This document shows positions 1-10,662 of a DNA stretch of 64,000 nucleotides, piece by piece (position 1 is the first letter of the stretch; each line of letters begins with the position of its first letter). A program made the translations under genes and the position numbers. A model generated the notes under the pieces. The model worked only from the letters and a program-made list of their open reading frames with translations. It was not told where the DNA came from and did not search any database. Origin of the DNA: Kitagawia praeruptora (taxonomy: Eukaryota; Streptophyta; Magnoliopsida; Apiales; Apiaceae); contig CM075345.1 in NCBI GenBank assembly GCA_037693485.1, positions 4,233,501-4,297,500 of the forward strand, given 5' to 3'.

Positions 1-418
1 TGCAAGCCAAACTCGTCAAGAAAGGATCAACATGAGTAAGTCATTTTTAATTGCAAACAAGGGGCAAGTGAACCAGTTGATAAGGGTGAATGTCACTACT
101 GTAAGAAAACTGGTCATTGGAAAAGAAACTGTTCAGTTTACTTGGAGGATCTGAAGAAGAAGAAGGCTCAACAAGCTTCTACTTCAGGTATATATATTAT
201 AGAAGTCAATATGTCTACTTCTACATCTTGGGTATTGGATACTGGATGTGCTTCTCACATTTGTTTAAATGTGCGGGAGCTGTAAAGAAGTAGGACATTG
301 GCTAAGGGAGAAGTAAACCTACGAGTTGGCAATGGAGCAAAAGTTGCTGCTTTGGCTGTAGGCACTTATTATCTATCTTTGCCCTCTGGGTTTGTTTTAG
401 AACTTGATAACTGTTTTA
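1..418 (+). pseudogene. copia gag C-terminus and protease start
   Basis: The frame reads through a CCHC zinc knuckle (CHYCKKTGHWKRNC, about 87-131), which binds RNA in the capsid. It is followed by a lysine-rich linker and the aspartic protease signature DTGCASH near 239-260. A TAA at about 282 interrupts the protease frame. A probable one-base loss in the T run near 412-416 then puts the rest of the polyprotein in another frame. The start of gag is outside the window. Confidence 0.85.
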
Positions 419-419
419 C

Positions 420-2846
420 GTGCCTGCGATTTGCAGAAACATTATTTCGGTTTCTTGTTTGGACAAGAAAGGTTTTTCATTTATAATAAGGAACAACAGT
501 TGTTCTTTTGCTTTGAATGATTTGACCTATGGTGTTGCACGTTTGTTTAATGGTTTATATGTTCTTGATTTAGATAATCCTGTCTATAATATAGAAAACA
601 AACGACTTAAAATTAATGACTCAAATCATACATACCTCTGGCATTGTCGTCTAGGCCATATAAATGAGAAACGCATATCCAAATTACATAAAGATGGATA
701 CTTGGATAAATTTGATTTTGAATCATACCAAGAATGCGAATCTTGTTTGCTTGGTAAGATGACCAAAGCCCCTTTCACTGGTAAGGGTCAAAGGGCCACT
801 GAACGTCTAGAGCTTATACATATTGATGTATGTGGCCCAATGCGTGTGATGGCTAGAGGAGGCTACTACTACTTCATAACATTTACTGATGATTACAGTA
901 GATATGGATATGTAAATCTTATGAAGAATAAATCCGATTCTTTTGAAAAGTTCAAAGAATATAAGGCTGAAGTAGAGAAGCAAATTGGCGGAGGTGCAAG
1001 TATTAAGATCTTACGATCCGATCGTGGGGGTGAATACTTAAGCACCGAATTTAAAGAATATTTAAAAGAGTGTGGTATTGTATCACAAGTCACTCCGCCA
1101 GGAACACCTCAATGGAATGGAGTTTCAGAGAGGAGAAATCGTACCCTGTTGGACATGGTGCGATTGATGATGAGTCATGCAGATCTTCCAATTAGTTTCT
1201 GGGGTCACGCTCTAGAAACAGCGGCTTTCACACTTAACCGTGTTCCTACTAAGAAGGTTCAAAAGACTCCATATGAGATATGGGAGGAGAAACGGTCAGG
1301 CATGAACTTTATGAAAGTTTGGGGATGCAAGGCGTTTGTGAAACGTCAAGTATCAGATAAGCTTGGACCTAAATCCGAAGAGTGCATATTTGTGGGATAC
1401 CCCAAAGAAACAAAGGCGTATTATTTTTATAGTCCCTCTGAGCAGAAAGTGTTTGTTGCTCGAGATGCTGTCTTTATGGAAAGAGATTTTGTTTCCAAAA
1501 GAAACAGTGGGAGAACTATAGATCTCGATGAAGATCGAGAACCGCAAAATAGCATTGAACCTGAAGTGGAACAGGAGCAGGATAATGCTCAAGAAACACA
1601 GGTTGTTCGTAGATCTGGTAGAATTCGCCATGAGCCAGAGAGATATGGATTTCTCTTGACTCAATGTGGTGATTTGATGCTCATAGATGAAGATGAGCCT
1701 CTCACATACCAAGATGCTATGAACAATCCAGACTCTAAGAGATGGCTAGAAGCCATGAAATCCGAGATGGATTCCATGTACGAAAACCAAGTATGGACTT
1801 TGGTTGATCCACCCGAAGGGGTAAAACCCGTAGGGTGCAAATGGGTTTTCAAAAGGAAAACTGACGTGGATGGAAATGTTCAGACCTACAAAGCAAGGCT
1901 GGTTGCAAAAGGTTTCAAACAAATTCATGGTATTGACTATGATGAAACTTTCTCACCAGTGGCTATGGTCAAGTCCATAAGGATTTTGCTTGCAATTGCA
2001 GCATTCCATGATTATGAAATCTGGCAAATGGATGTCAAAACAGCCTTCCTTAATGGAAGCCTTGAAGAGGATGTGTACATGACACAACCTGAAGGTTTTG
2101 TCGATCCAAGGAATGTTGGCAAGGTATGTAAATTACGTCGATCCATTTATGGATTGAAGCAAGCCTCTAGGAGATGGAATATCCGTTTTGATGAAATAGT
2201 CAAAGAGTATGGCTTTGTTCAAAACAAAGATGAACCTTGTGTTTACAAGAAGGTTAGTGGGAGCCATGTGGCATTCATAGTATTATATGTTGATGATATA
2301 ATACTAATGGGGAATGACATACCTTCTCTAAAGGCTGTTAAGACTTGGTTACGGATCAACTTCTCTATGAAAGACTTAGGAGATGCATCCTACATTCTAG
2401 GAATGAGGATCTATAGGGATAGATCTAGAACGATGATCGGTCTAAGTCAGAGTACATACATTGATAAGGTTTTGCATCGTTTTGGTATGCAAAATGCGAA
2501 AAGGGGATGTGTCCCCGTGTCTCAAGGGATAACGATCTCTAAAGACCAGTGTCCGAAATCATTGGATGATAAGGACAACATGAGGAAAGTTCCATATGCC
2601 TCAGCAATTGGATCTATCATGTATGCAATGGTATGTACTCGTCCTGATGTCTCGTATGCTTTGAGCATGACGAGCATACACCAGTCTAATCCAAGTGAAG
2701 GTCACTGGACGGTAGTCAAGAATATTCTTAAGTACCTGAAAAGGACTAAAGATTTATTCTTGGTGTATGGAGGAGAGGAGAAACTGGTTGTAAAAAGTTA
2801 CACCGATGCAAGTTTCCAAATAGACAGGGATGATACTGTATCATAG
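420..2846 (+). pseudogene. copia pol: integrase and reverse transcriptase
   Basis: An 808-codon open stretch holds the pre-integrase HHCC zinc finger (WHCRLGHI ... CESCLLGK, about 640-760) and the integrase core with its three acidic residues in HIDVCGP, SDRGGEY and GVSERRNR. The copia reverse transcriptase follows, with YVDDIIL near 2287-2307. These would copy element RNA into DNA and insert it into the chromosome. There is no natural start here: the frame opens with GTG after an upstream frameshift and is the middle of a polyprotein. It ends at a TAG (2844) where family members usually have a glutamine codon, so RNase H is cut off. Confidence 0.92.
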
Positions 2847-3274
2847 TCTGGTTTTTGTTTTGTCTAAACGGAGGTACTGTAAGCTAGAAGAGTTCATAGC
2901 AAGAAACAGTCGCTGTTTCTACAATGGAGGCTGAGTACATTGCAGCTTGTGAAGCGGCAAAGGAAGATGTTTGGATTCGAAAATTCATTACTGAATTGGG
3001 AGTGGTTCCATCGATCGCAGATCCCATAGACAAGTACTGCGATGATAATGGAGCCATTGCACAGGCTAAAGAACCTAGATATTACTCCCCATCCAAACAT
3101 ATACTCAGGAGATTTCACCTCATTCGAGAGATAAATGAAAAGGGTGATATACACATATGTAAAGTACACACAAATGATAACATAGCAGACTCACTGACCA
3201 AAGGCTTGTCGCAGCAGAAGCACGACGGTCACACTAGTTCCATGGGTATTAGATACATGGGTGATTGGCTCTAG
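2847..3274 (+). pseudogene. copia RNase H and C-terminus of pol
   Basis: The segment continues pol after the stop at 2844, with a one-base frameshift near 2860 and two further stops before TMEAEYIAACEA (about 2921). The RNase H part shows the E of EAEY and the D of CDDNGA. It ends with the copia tail, in which the usual H-IR-HF and ADSLTKGL motifs are recognisable, at TAG 3272-3274, four bases before the purine tract. RNase H would degrade the RNA strand during reverse transcription. It is not functional as it stands. Confidence 0.88.
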
Positions 3275-3277
3275 TGC

Positions 3278-3288
3278 AAGTGGGAGAT
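3278..3288 (+). other. polypurine tract of the copia element
   Basis: AAGTGGGAGAT lies immediately before the LTR start. Such tracts prime plus-strand DNA synthesis in LTR retrotransposons. Confidence 0.8.
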
Positions 3289-4819
3289 TGTTAGTGTAGG
3301 TGCCCTAGAGGCAATACATTGTTTATTTTGATAAACCTTTATGTCATTTGATTATTTAATAAATGTATTTATTATGACTTTAATTACTGCGATATATTTG
3401 TTAGCATAATAAATGTCCTTAGAATAATGATACACATTATATAGTTTAATTATTTAACTTGAACTTGAGATTATATAATATATCATATTCTTAAAGATCC
3501 CTAGTCGAGTATTATTATATAGGACAATAATAATACATAAATAGACTAGTATGTTGTTGACTGATAACCACATCTCATTGGTTATAAGTATGGAGATACT
3601 AAAGTCAAAACATAGGTACATGTAAGGGTACATGGCACTGGACAGACCCACCGTGAGATTCTTCATGTTAATAAAGTCATAAGAAAGACTCACAGTGATA
3701 ATGGTGTAATGATCCTTTGACTTGAGATCATTATATTTCTATACGAGGATAATATACTTTGACTACATTAAAAGTTACCTTTGACCGGGTGATGATAAAA
3801 GTGGACATCGGGTATATTGTGAATCGTATGAGAAATATGAATGATAGATAAAGGATTTAACCCTCCTATCAGATAGGAGAGATATTATTGGCCTCTTGAT
3901 TGAGTGAGACTATAAAATGCATGGCCGTGCTCAAATAGTGATTTGTTTTAATAGTCTACTCATGGATCAAGTAAACCCGGATTAAATTATGAAGAGGATG
4001 ACATGAAACATGCCTCGAGTTTAATCTATAATATTTGGTTAAAGGGATTATATTACACGGGAACATTAATCACAAAAGGTTTTATCGAATCACGATTTAA
4101 TTATTATTTAATTGGGTAGCAATGATGTATTACTAGATGCCGCTCATTGTTTATAATTTTATTAGAGAATAAAATTATTGCCAATTAAATGATAGCCTAC
4201 AGGGTCACACACATAGAACATTTTAAGGAAGAATTAATTTAAATTATGAATTTAAATTAATTAAATGATTAGTTGTATTTTATTATATTAATTAAGTGGG
4301 ACTTAATTAAGATATAATAAAATACAAATGAGATATGATTTTAATAATTAAGTATGACTTAATTATTATTTATTTAAATAATAGGATTTGATTCTATTAT
4401 TTAATTAATCAAACTTGGGCTAGGTTTTTAGTTTGGCTTTTACCTTACACTATCATATAAATATATGATGATAGGTAAAGAAGGTAATTAATTTTGTACG
4501 ACAAAAATAATCCCCGGCCGCTTGAACCAAAACCTAAAAAGAAGATCTCATATTTTCATTGGAGGCTAGTACCTCCCTTCCAATTAAGAATCGTTCTTGG
4601 AGTGTTCGTGTGGATACCGTAGAGGAGGCTTCGAAGAGGAGCACTCAACGATTGTGAAAGCTTGGATCTCCATTAGACATACAATCGTAAAGCTTCTTTA
4701 AGGTAAATCATCAATCTCCGAATTAAATATCATGTTTTTGCTTGGATCCTGCGGTAAGGTTTCGATAATTATTGTTTTTGTTTTAATTTTCCGCTGCGTT
4801 TGATGCTCGAAACCCTACA
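3289..4819 (+). repeat. 3' LTR of the copia element (1531 bp)
   Basis: It begins TGTTAGTGTAGG right after the purine tract and ends CGAAACCCTACA, giving the TG...CA borders of LTRs. It is AT-rich with no coding potential. The matching 5' LTR is outside the window, so age cannot be estimated here. Confidence 0.88.
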
Positions 4820-4882
4820 GTATTCAAAGGGTACCCGCATCCCTGGTTCAAGGACTTAAAAGCATTAATGGTTGCAGATAGA

Positions 4883-7418
4883 CTATGGGGCATTCTTATC
4901 TTGATTAGCCTTTGTAGACTCCTCCGCCAGCCTCGCCTCCTCCGCGATCCGAGCTTCCTCAGCAAGGTGCTCCTCCTCAGCATCCTCCTCAGCGATCTGT
5001 TTTTTCAAATTCTCAGCGAAGTCGGCATTCCCAGGTCCAAGCTGATCCCAATCAAAGTCAGGGATCGTTCGAATGAACTCTTTCATAAAGGTAACTTGAC
5101 CTTTAGCGAGGAATATGCTTTCAGCGTTGTCCAGAGAAGCTTGAGCAGCAGCCAGATCGTTCTTAACCTTCTCGATCTCCTCATCCTTCTTCTTCAAGGC
5201 CGCCTCGCTGGATGTTTGTAAATCTTTGAAAGATTTCTCGAAATCATTTCTCTCTTTGCGGGCATTCTTGAGGTCTGTACGGAGGTTAGCGATGTCAAAA
5301 GAAAGTTGCTTCTTATAGGTCTCCTCCAGGGATCGCTTGTCTTCCACCTTCTGGAATTCAAGGACCTTGACCTTGTTCTCCAGCCTCACGAAATCCCTGG
5401 TATGGGCAGCTTGACGAATGAAGGCTTTGGCAAGGCACTTAGTTACTGCAGCCGCATTCTCCTCAGGGGTCGCTGCCTTCCACCAATTGGAGGTTTCAGC
5501 TTCATCGGAATATTTTGTCCCAAGAGAAGTGAAGAGATGTTGCGATGCGGTCCCGGGAACAATTCCAGAAGGAGGTCGAATAAGTCCTTCCTTCTACCCA
5601 TCTACTCTGGGCCTCTTCAATGGAGTTTGGTCAGGAGAATCTTGAGCAGCATCGCTAGCAACATTGGGCTGGACTGGGAGGTCGCTAATAGTCTTCAGCA
5701 GAGCTTTGGATTTGGTAGGAGGAGTTTTCAAACTTAAATCTTTCTTGGCCGCTGCACCTTTTTTTCCTTTCGGCTGGAGGAAGGGAGGAATTGGGCCACT
5801 TTGATTCGACATACCTGTGCAGTAAGAAAAATACAAGTTAAGAGATAGTTCACTTAAATATATGCGAAGACAGATGATACAATTGCACAAATAAAACAAG
5901 TAATGCGATCCCAAAGTCCTATTGCTATCAGGGTATACCCTCATTTACTATCTCAACGTGAGAAGACGAGGCCTCTTCTTGCACTTTCCTCTTCCGCGAG
6001 GATCGCACCGCGGTAGAAGGCCCCTCTTCAGGAGTAGATCTTACGCCTTCCTTAAGAAACCCACATTCGATGAGGTTTTCTAAGGATAGGAGAGTTCGGA
6101 TGTTTCTTTCGTCAGGGGTGGATTTGGTCAACAATTCATCAGCACGGCGTTTCTCTTCGCCTTTTAGGACGGTGCGAACTGGACCAACTGCGATGCCAAA
6201 GGAGTTGTTAAATTTGAATAGTTTGAAAAGATAAAAGTTACTATTTGGATAAATAGCTCACCAGGCAGGTAGTTGAAACTTGTCTTTACCCTGGGGACCT
6301 CGTGTATGTACAAGAATGGCTCTTTCCACGACCCCGCATTGCTTATTGCCCCAGGAAGAAGATCCTTCTTGTTGAACTCAGGCCATATGGAGAAATATAC
6401 ATAGCCAAAGTCTTTAGCTCCGAATCTCTTTAATTGAAGAAAATAACCCATTGTCTTTGCATCAAGATGTGGGTATCTGAGCTTATGGTAGAGAATGTAA
6501 AGAGCAATCATGGCTCTATATCCATTTGTGCTTATTTGAATAGGGGCCAGAAAGTAGGTCTCGCAAACATCCTTGATGAATGGATGGAGGGGCGAGGAGA
6601 CACCTATCTTCATTAAAGGTACTGTTAGCACCATTCTTGGAACCCTGCCTCCATTCTCTTTATGGTTGAAGCGATAGCATCGCATTTTCTTTTTAGGGAG
6701 GATGATTTTTCCCTCAGGACGAAATCTTTCGATCCCTTCTCTAATTGTCTTCTCTGTCAAAGACGAGGACATATCGCGGCAGGCAAGAACGCGAGGCTTG
6801 CCTGGTTTAATCTTTGAGCCGGGCTCGATGTCTTCAGGGCGAGGCCCATCAACATATATAACCCCCTCTAGCTCTGGTTGAGGGGTCGGTACATAAGGTG
6901 TAGGCGATGCCTCAGGGATATAGTTATAATCTTTAAAGTTGACGACCATTGCCACCTCTTCAAGGCCTCCGTCATCTGATGAAGGCTCCTCGTAGTCATC
7001 ATCATCAGAGTTGACCTCGTTGTCGGCCCCTCCTTCCACGTCATAATAGGCATCGCCCAAGGAATCTACTGGAGAGTCACTCAGGACGATGGGTGAGTTA
7101 ACCTTTTTACGAGGCACCTTAGCAAGAACTTGTGCTATTTGTGAATTGAACTCCTCGCCTTTTTTCCTCAATGCTTCCACCTCTCTTTCGGTGTCTGTCA
7201 TATTGATTTCGGGTTCGTATTGGGCTGGAAGAACATCTAGGGAACGATCCCGCGAGCCCGAAGCTTGTTTGGTTCTCCAAGAGATTAAAGGAACCTCTCT
7301 GGTGTACTCTTCATTCGACCACAAGGGATCGAAGTATAATTTAAATGAGCTTTCGTCCTTGAGCTAATATGCACCTAGGAATTGGGGATGGCGTCCTTGA
7401 GCTGTCGTCTTTTGACAT
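4883..7418 (-). pseudogene. antisense three-exon Tat accessory gene (Transposase_28-like)
   Basis: The gene runs opposite to its element. Translation would start at ATG 7418-7416, directly after a splice acceptor (TTTTCAG). Coding exons fit 7418-6262, about 6193-5939 and 5814-4883, with GT-AG introns that keep the frame. Exon 1 has an acidic N-terminus, then a globular domain with SPLHPF, APIQIS and NGYRAMIALYILYH. This resembles the plant family called 'putative gypsy type transposon' (Pfam Transposase_28, from memory). Exon 2 encodes LKGEEKRRADELL. Exon 3 ends in a long coiled coil and an acidic tail. Function is unknown. Damage: a frameshift in the first 25 codons (ATG frame stops near 7340) and a TAG at 5594-5596. 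It is homologous exon by exon to 34521-36936. Confidence 0.8.
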
Positions 7419-7740
7419 CTGAAAAGAATGTGGAAAATTAAGTGTGTGCCCTTACAGAAAGCAAAAAGGGAATAAGGGGAGAAAAGAATAAAAAGACAGA
7501 GGTTCTACGTGTCCTCACATCGCTCACGAGGTTTACAGAATGCTATTATCATAAGGAATGTACTATATTCTACTGATAAGGGATCAATATTCTATCTAAG
7601 TGAGGCGGGGTCGCAGGCATAAATTAGTTCTATGGGATCGCAGTCAAAGGGGATCGCATCGTTTATGATTAAAGTTATTTAAATATGCAATTATGATGGA
7701 TATGAACAATTTTAAACCTCAAGAAAGAACGAAGACTTAC
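7419..7740 (-). other. leader intron of the Tat-1 antisense gene
   Basis: On the minus strand a strong donor (AAAAAAGTAAGTC, intron from 7740) and the acceptor TTCTTTTCAG next to the start codon enclose a 322-bp intron in the 5' leader. The homologous gene at 34521 has the same arrangement. Inferred from splice signals only. Confidence 0.6.
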
Positions 7741-7889
7741 TTTTTTGAAGAAAAGGTAAAGAAATCTGTAGAACTTGGAGATCGTTGTGATTAAACTTGA
7801 AAATTTCTTGCTTTTGATCCTTGAGCAAACTGACGGCACTTCGACAATATGTTTGTTAAAATGAAAAAAGGAAATGATTGTGACAGGAG

Positions 7890-7898
7890 TATATATAA
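7890..7898 (-). promoter_or_regulatory. TATA box of the Tat-1 antisense gene
   Basis: On the minus strand CTTATATATAC lies about 150 bp upstream of the leader-intron donor. A CACGTG G-box stands about 30 bp further upstream (7924-7929). Position and sequence fit a plant core promoter driving the antisense gene. Confidence 0.55.
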
Positions 7899-8110
7899 GC
7901 ATGAGGAGAGAGGATGGTATGGGGCACGTGTCAAAATCTCAGCCATTCAACACACATCTCAGTGCATGACAACTGTGCAACCCTTTCAAATTCTTAAAGC
8001 TGGGGTCGCAATAGTTCCAACAGTTGTATCTATAATAAAATTATAGCTTCGCTTCGCTAGTGGAGACATTGGATTTTTTGAGTCCACCTCGCATTTTCAA
8101 TGACAACATG

Positions 8111-8125
8111 GACTCGGGGGGTAGT
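8111..8125 (+). other. polypurine tract of Tat-1
   Basis: GACTCGGGGGGTAGT directly precedes the LTR. The reverse complement of a near-identical tract (CTGGGGGGTAGT) lies beside the 3' LTR of Tat-3 and of the nested element at 20713. Confidence 0.8.
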
Positions 8126-8880
8126 TGTTATGCCCAAATCTGGCATAATAATTATCATGATTTAATTAGCTAAATTAATGGTTCATTATCTACAATGGGC
8201 CTCGAAGATGAAGATTGGGTCACTAAAAGCCCACTATTGGAATCAGCCCAGCCTAACTAGAGGGCCATCTCACTTCTTATCAAATATAAGGGATCGCTTT
8301 GTATGACTCCCGTCAAGGGATCGCTACTTGCTATCATCATAACTACAAACCAACACAGGATCGCTATCTCACTCTCTGTTAGAAGGTTCATGGATAGATC
8401 CCGCGAGGTCACATGAGTATCTATACATTTGGGTTCGCTTCGCATGACTCGACCCCTTGAGGTCGCATGCCTAGCTTATGATGCATCTCTGTTAGCCTCG
8501 TTTGTGAGGTCACATTCTTGTCCATGCGAGACCATCGGTTTCCTTCTATAAATCATGGATCATGGATAGGATCAACAACTCACTGCCACATCAGCCCTAA
8601 ACGAGTGGGCTTGGGCTATGACTTATCCTCTAAAACCCTAGCCCAGCTAGGTAACTTGCTACCCAAGAACTACGTATGGCTTGATCCCTATAAATAGGGT
8701 ACGTAGGCACCTTGATATGGATGAGAAACACTTCACCCTTGAAATCACCTATCAAGACCAGCCACATTTACACACATAAACCCTAACCCTAATTCTTCTT
8801 TTATAAGCTTTATATCCGTATTTAGCTCCGTTAATCCAGCAACCTCCAAAATATTGTTATACAATATTCTCCCTATAACA
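8126..8880 (+). repeat. 3' LTR of Tat-1 (755 bp)
   Basis: It begins TGTTATGCCC and ends CCCTATAACA, so the six end bases are a perfect inverted pair. It contains a promoter TATA box (8689-8696) and a telomere-like motif (8778-8792). The 5' LTR is outside the window. Confidence 0.87.
8689..8696 (+). promoter_or_regulatory. TATA box in the Tat-1 LTR
   Basis: TATAAATA lies within GATCCCTATAAATAGGG followed by TACGTAGGCAC. Almost the same block occurs in both Tat-3 LTRs (minus strand), and a close version in the nested element. It is the likely start region of element transcription. Confidence 0.75.
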
Positions 8881-9041
8881 GTGTGTTACACACATAGGTC
8901 TGCAAATATTGTAGCTCATTGCTTAGCGAGGGCGACATATTCTATGTCAGGTCTTTCGGAGTGGAATGTTTCTGCTCGAGATTGTATCATCTGTAACCTT
9001 GAGATATTTTAATGCAAGTACGATTTTATCAAAAAAAAAAA
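8881..9041 (+). mobile_element. LINE 3' end (RNase H tail and poly-A)
   Basis: From 8881 a frame runs to TAA 9010-9012. Its residues HRSANIVAHCLARATY are typical of the C-terminal RNase H domain of plant LINE-type polyproteins. A short 3' UTR and an A11 tract (about 9031-9041) follow. The coding part is cut at 8881 by the Tat-1 LTR, so the rest of the LINE is outside the window or lost. No target duplication could be matched. Confidence 0.65.
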
Positions 9042-9892
9042 GAACTAACGTCTTTATTTTTTTAATATATCTCTTTGTTGACAACTCATATAAATGGAGG
9101 ACCAAATTTTAAGACCTCGCCCCAAATTTGTTTGCCCGGCCCCTGTGTGTGACATTATTAATGGTAAATGTATCATAAATTGGTTATTACGTTCACTTTC
9201 TTACCTATTCAATTTATATAGTCGGTACACTTGCCGCCGGCCAGTTTCAAAACTGACCAGTTCTTTGGATCGTGCAGTGAAATGCCAGAATTCCTTTGGG
9301 GGGTACCTGTACTTGTGCAGATCAAGGTGGTTTCCTTCAGTCTGATAAAGGGCCATGGAAAATCCTGATAAAGGTGCAGATCAAGGTGGTTTCCTTCAGT
9401 CTGATAAAGTCTTGACTTTACATGGGGCCCACTGTGGACCCCATTGTGGACCTTTAAAATGCCTGATGCTTCGGGAGCTAGGTAAGAGTCAATTTGAGCT
9501 TGTGTTAGATATTCCACTTTCAATAGGTAAACTAAACAAGTCGCAATTGGTTGTATGTAGGAATATCGAAACAATATATAAGGTGTCATAACTGTGCTTA
9601 GTTCTTTGCATGCTATCTGCATCTTTAGAAAATTCATTTAAGTGAACATTTTGTCTCTTCTATATATGTCTGGTAGATGCCGGTTAAAGTTTTTTCAGTT
9701 ATAATTGAAGATAGTGCTTATTTTGTTGTTATTTTTCATTAGCTTATTCTTCTTCCATTATATTTAGGTACTCCAGAAAGAAAACAAATGATTTTTTTAT
9801 GTTGGTGCAATTTGAAATGCATATCCAAATTACAATTCTTTTGATTGATGTTAAATATCTGATTCAATCTTCTAATATCATTTCATACATAG
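9042..9892. other. host-like sequence with exon-like pieces
   Basis: The stretch lies between the LINE tail and Tat-2. A piece around 9225-9360 reads LPPASFKTDQFFGSCSEMPE on the plus strand, and a possible splice donor (GCTAGGTAAGAG) lies near 9480. These look like remains of a host gene, but I cannot name it. A 36-bp exact direct repeat is present. The rest is AT-rich with no supported gene. Confidence 0.4.
9315..9409 (+). repeat. 36-bp exact direct repeat
   Basis: The block starting GTGCAGATCAAGGTGG and ending CTGATAAAG occurs at 9315-9350 and 9374-9409 without mismatch. The intervening bases include a shorter echo of its end (CCTGATAAAG). It looks like a recent local duplication in a gene fragment. 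Confidence 0.9.
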
Positions 9893-9897
9893 GCACC
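9893..9897 (+). repeat. target-site duplication of Tat-2, left copy
   Basis: GCACC lies here and again at 26587-26591, flanking the complete element exactly. Five bases is the usual size for gypsy integrases. Confidence 0.95.
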
Positions 9898-10564
9898 TGA
9901 TAATACCCTCCCGAAGAAAACTCTTTTATCCTTATAATGTAACTATATCTCGAGAATGCCTAGTGGACAACTTGCCACACCCCAAAGTTGACTAAGAAAA
10001 ATAAGCTAAGGCAATGCTCCTCCTTCCGGACAAAAGGCACATTCCTCCTCCAGCACATTCAACCTCTTGGACAAAGAGCGTTCCCTCCTTCATAACATAT
10101 TATCTCGAGGACCTAGCTCGTGCCTTCCTTCTCACTCCCGGACAATGTGGAGCCTTCACGAAAGTAATCACTTTGACAGTAGAAAGTGGAAGGGACATGC
10201 TATTAACCAACACCTGTCTCAAGGAAGGGAGCATTCTTCTGGACAAGAGGAGGTAACACCAAACTCTATAAATACCAAGGTAAACTCACACATACAGGGG
10301 TTGAACATTCTCACACTCACTCTCACATTCTCACATTTCATATTTGCCCTCTAAAATCTCAGTCACTAGTATTTACATTTTCCGATATTGTTTCTTGTAT
10401 TCTCCACCACCAGTTACTTACTCTCACGCCGGAGGTGCTTGACGGCCACCACCCCCGGTCAAGCATTGTTTTGCAGATACCCTTCCGACAGCTACACCAC
10501 ATTTCCGTCCAAGCCTTACCGGAAGAGGGAAAAGTACGGTAGAGTGGAGCGAGGAGCATTATCA
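9898..10564 (+). repeat. 5' LTR of Tat-2
   Basis: TGATAATACCC to GAGCATTATCA; the ends form an inverted TGATAAT/ATTATCA pair. The LTR is repeated at 25920-26586. It contains TATAAATA at 10267-10274. The U5 part is rich in hydrophobic-looking open frames, but these are shadows. Confidence 0.96.
10267..10274 (+). promoter_or_regulatory. TATA box in the Tat-2 5' LTR
   Basis: TATAAATA in CTCTATAAATACC, about 300 bp before the LTR end. The same element lies at 26289-26296 in the other LTR, from where it could also drive transcription into the right flank. Confidence 0.75.
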
Positions 10565-10566
10565 TT

Positions 10567-10584
10567 TGGCGCTAGAAGGAGGGG
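10567..10584 (+). other. primer-binding site of Tat-2
   Basis: TGGCGCTAGAAGGAGGGG starts two bases after the LTR. It begins with TGG, the complement of the tRNA CCA end. The same 17-18 bases are found beside the 5' LTR of Tat-3 and of the nested element. I have not assigned the tRNA species. Confidence 0.85.
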
Positions 10585-10662
10585 ATTTTCCCTTTGAAAG
10601 ACCCTCCATCCTTTCCAGATTGCAAGAAGTAACAAGAGGTTATTAGTGACAAGTTGTCTCGG

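Larger units (their letters stand above)
1..4819 (+). mobile_element. Ty1/copia LTR retrotransposon, 3' part, decayed
   Basis: The order gag zinc knuckle, protease, integrase, reverse transcriptase, RNase H is that of Ty1/copia. The 5' LTR and most of gag lie left of the window. The internal region ends at a purine tract (3278-3288) followed by a 1.5-kb LTR that begins TGTTAG and ends CTACA. The element sits inside the 3' region of a gypsy element (4820-8880), so it inserted later. The next five bases (GTATT, 4820-4824) are the expected target duplication, but the partner is outside the window. Several stops and frameshifts show it cannot make its own proteins. Lineage within copia not assigned. 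Confidence 0.93.
4820..8880 (+). mobile_element. Ty3/gypsy Tat element (Tat-1), 3' end only
   Basis: This is the right-hand end of a plus-strand Tat-type element. It has a minus-strand accessory gene (4883-7418), a noncoding stretch, a purine tract and a 755-bp 3' LTR. The same order, mirrored, is seen in the complete element at 33255-57582, which supports the assignment. Its gag-pol must lie left of the copia insertion, outside the window. It ends against the coding tail of a LINE, so it inserted into that LINE. Confidence 0.85.

Noticed and set aside
5306..5737. Plus-strand frame of 143 codons
   Set aside because: It is a shadow of the minus-strand accessory gene exon 3, whose domains match the homologue at 34521-36936.
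8778..8792. Interstitial telomere repeat
   Set aside because: Only two units, and at the same relative place in the Tat-1 and Tat-3 LTRs, so it is an LTR motif.
10014..10354. Small proteins within the Tat-2 LTR (repeated at 26036-26376)
   Set aside because: They overlap each other and the TATA box; LTR sequence is not expected to code, and there is no family resemblance.
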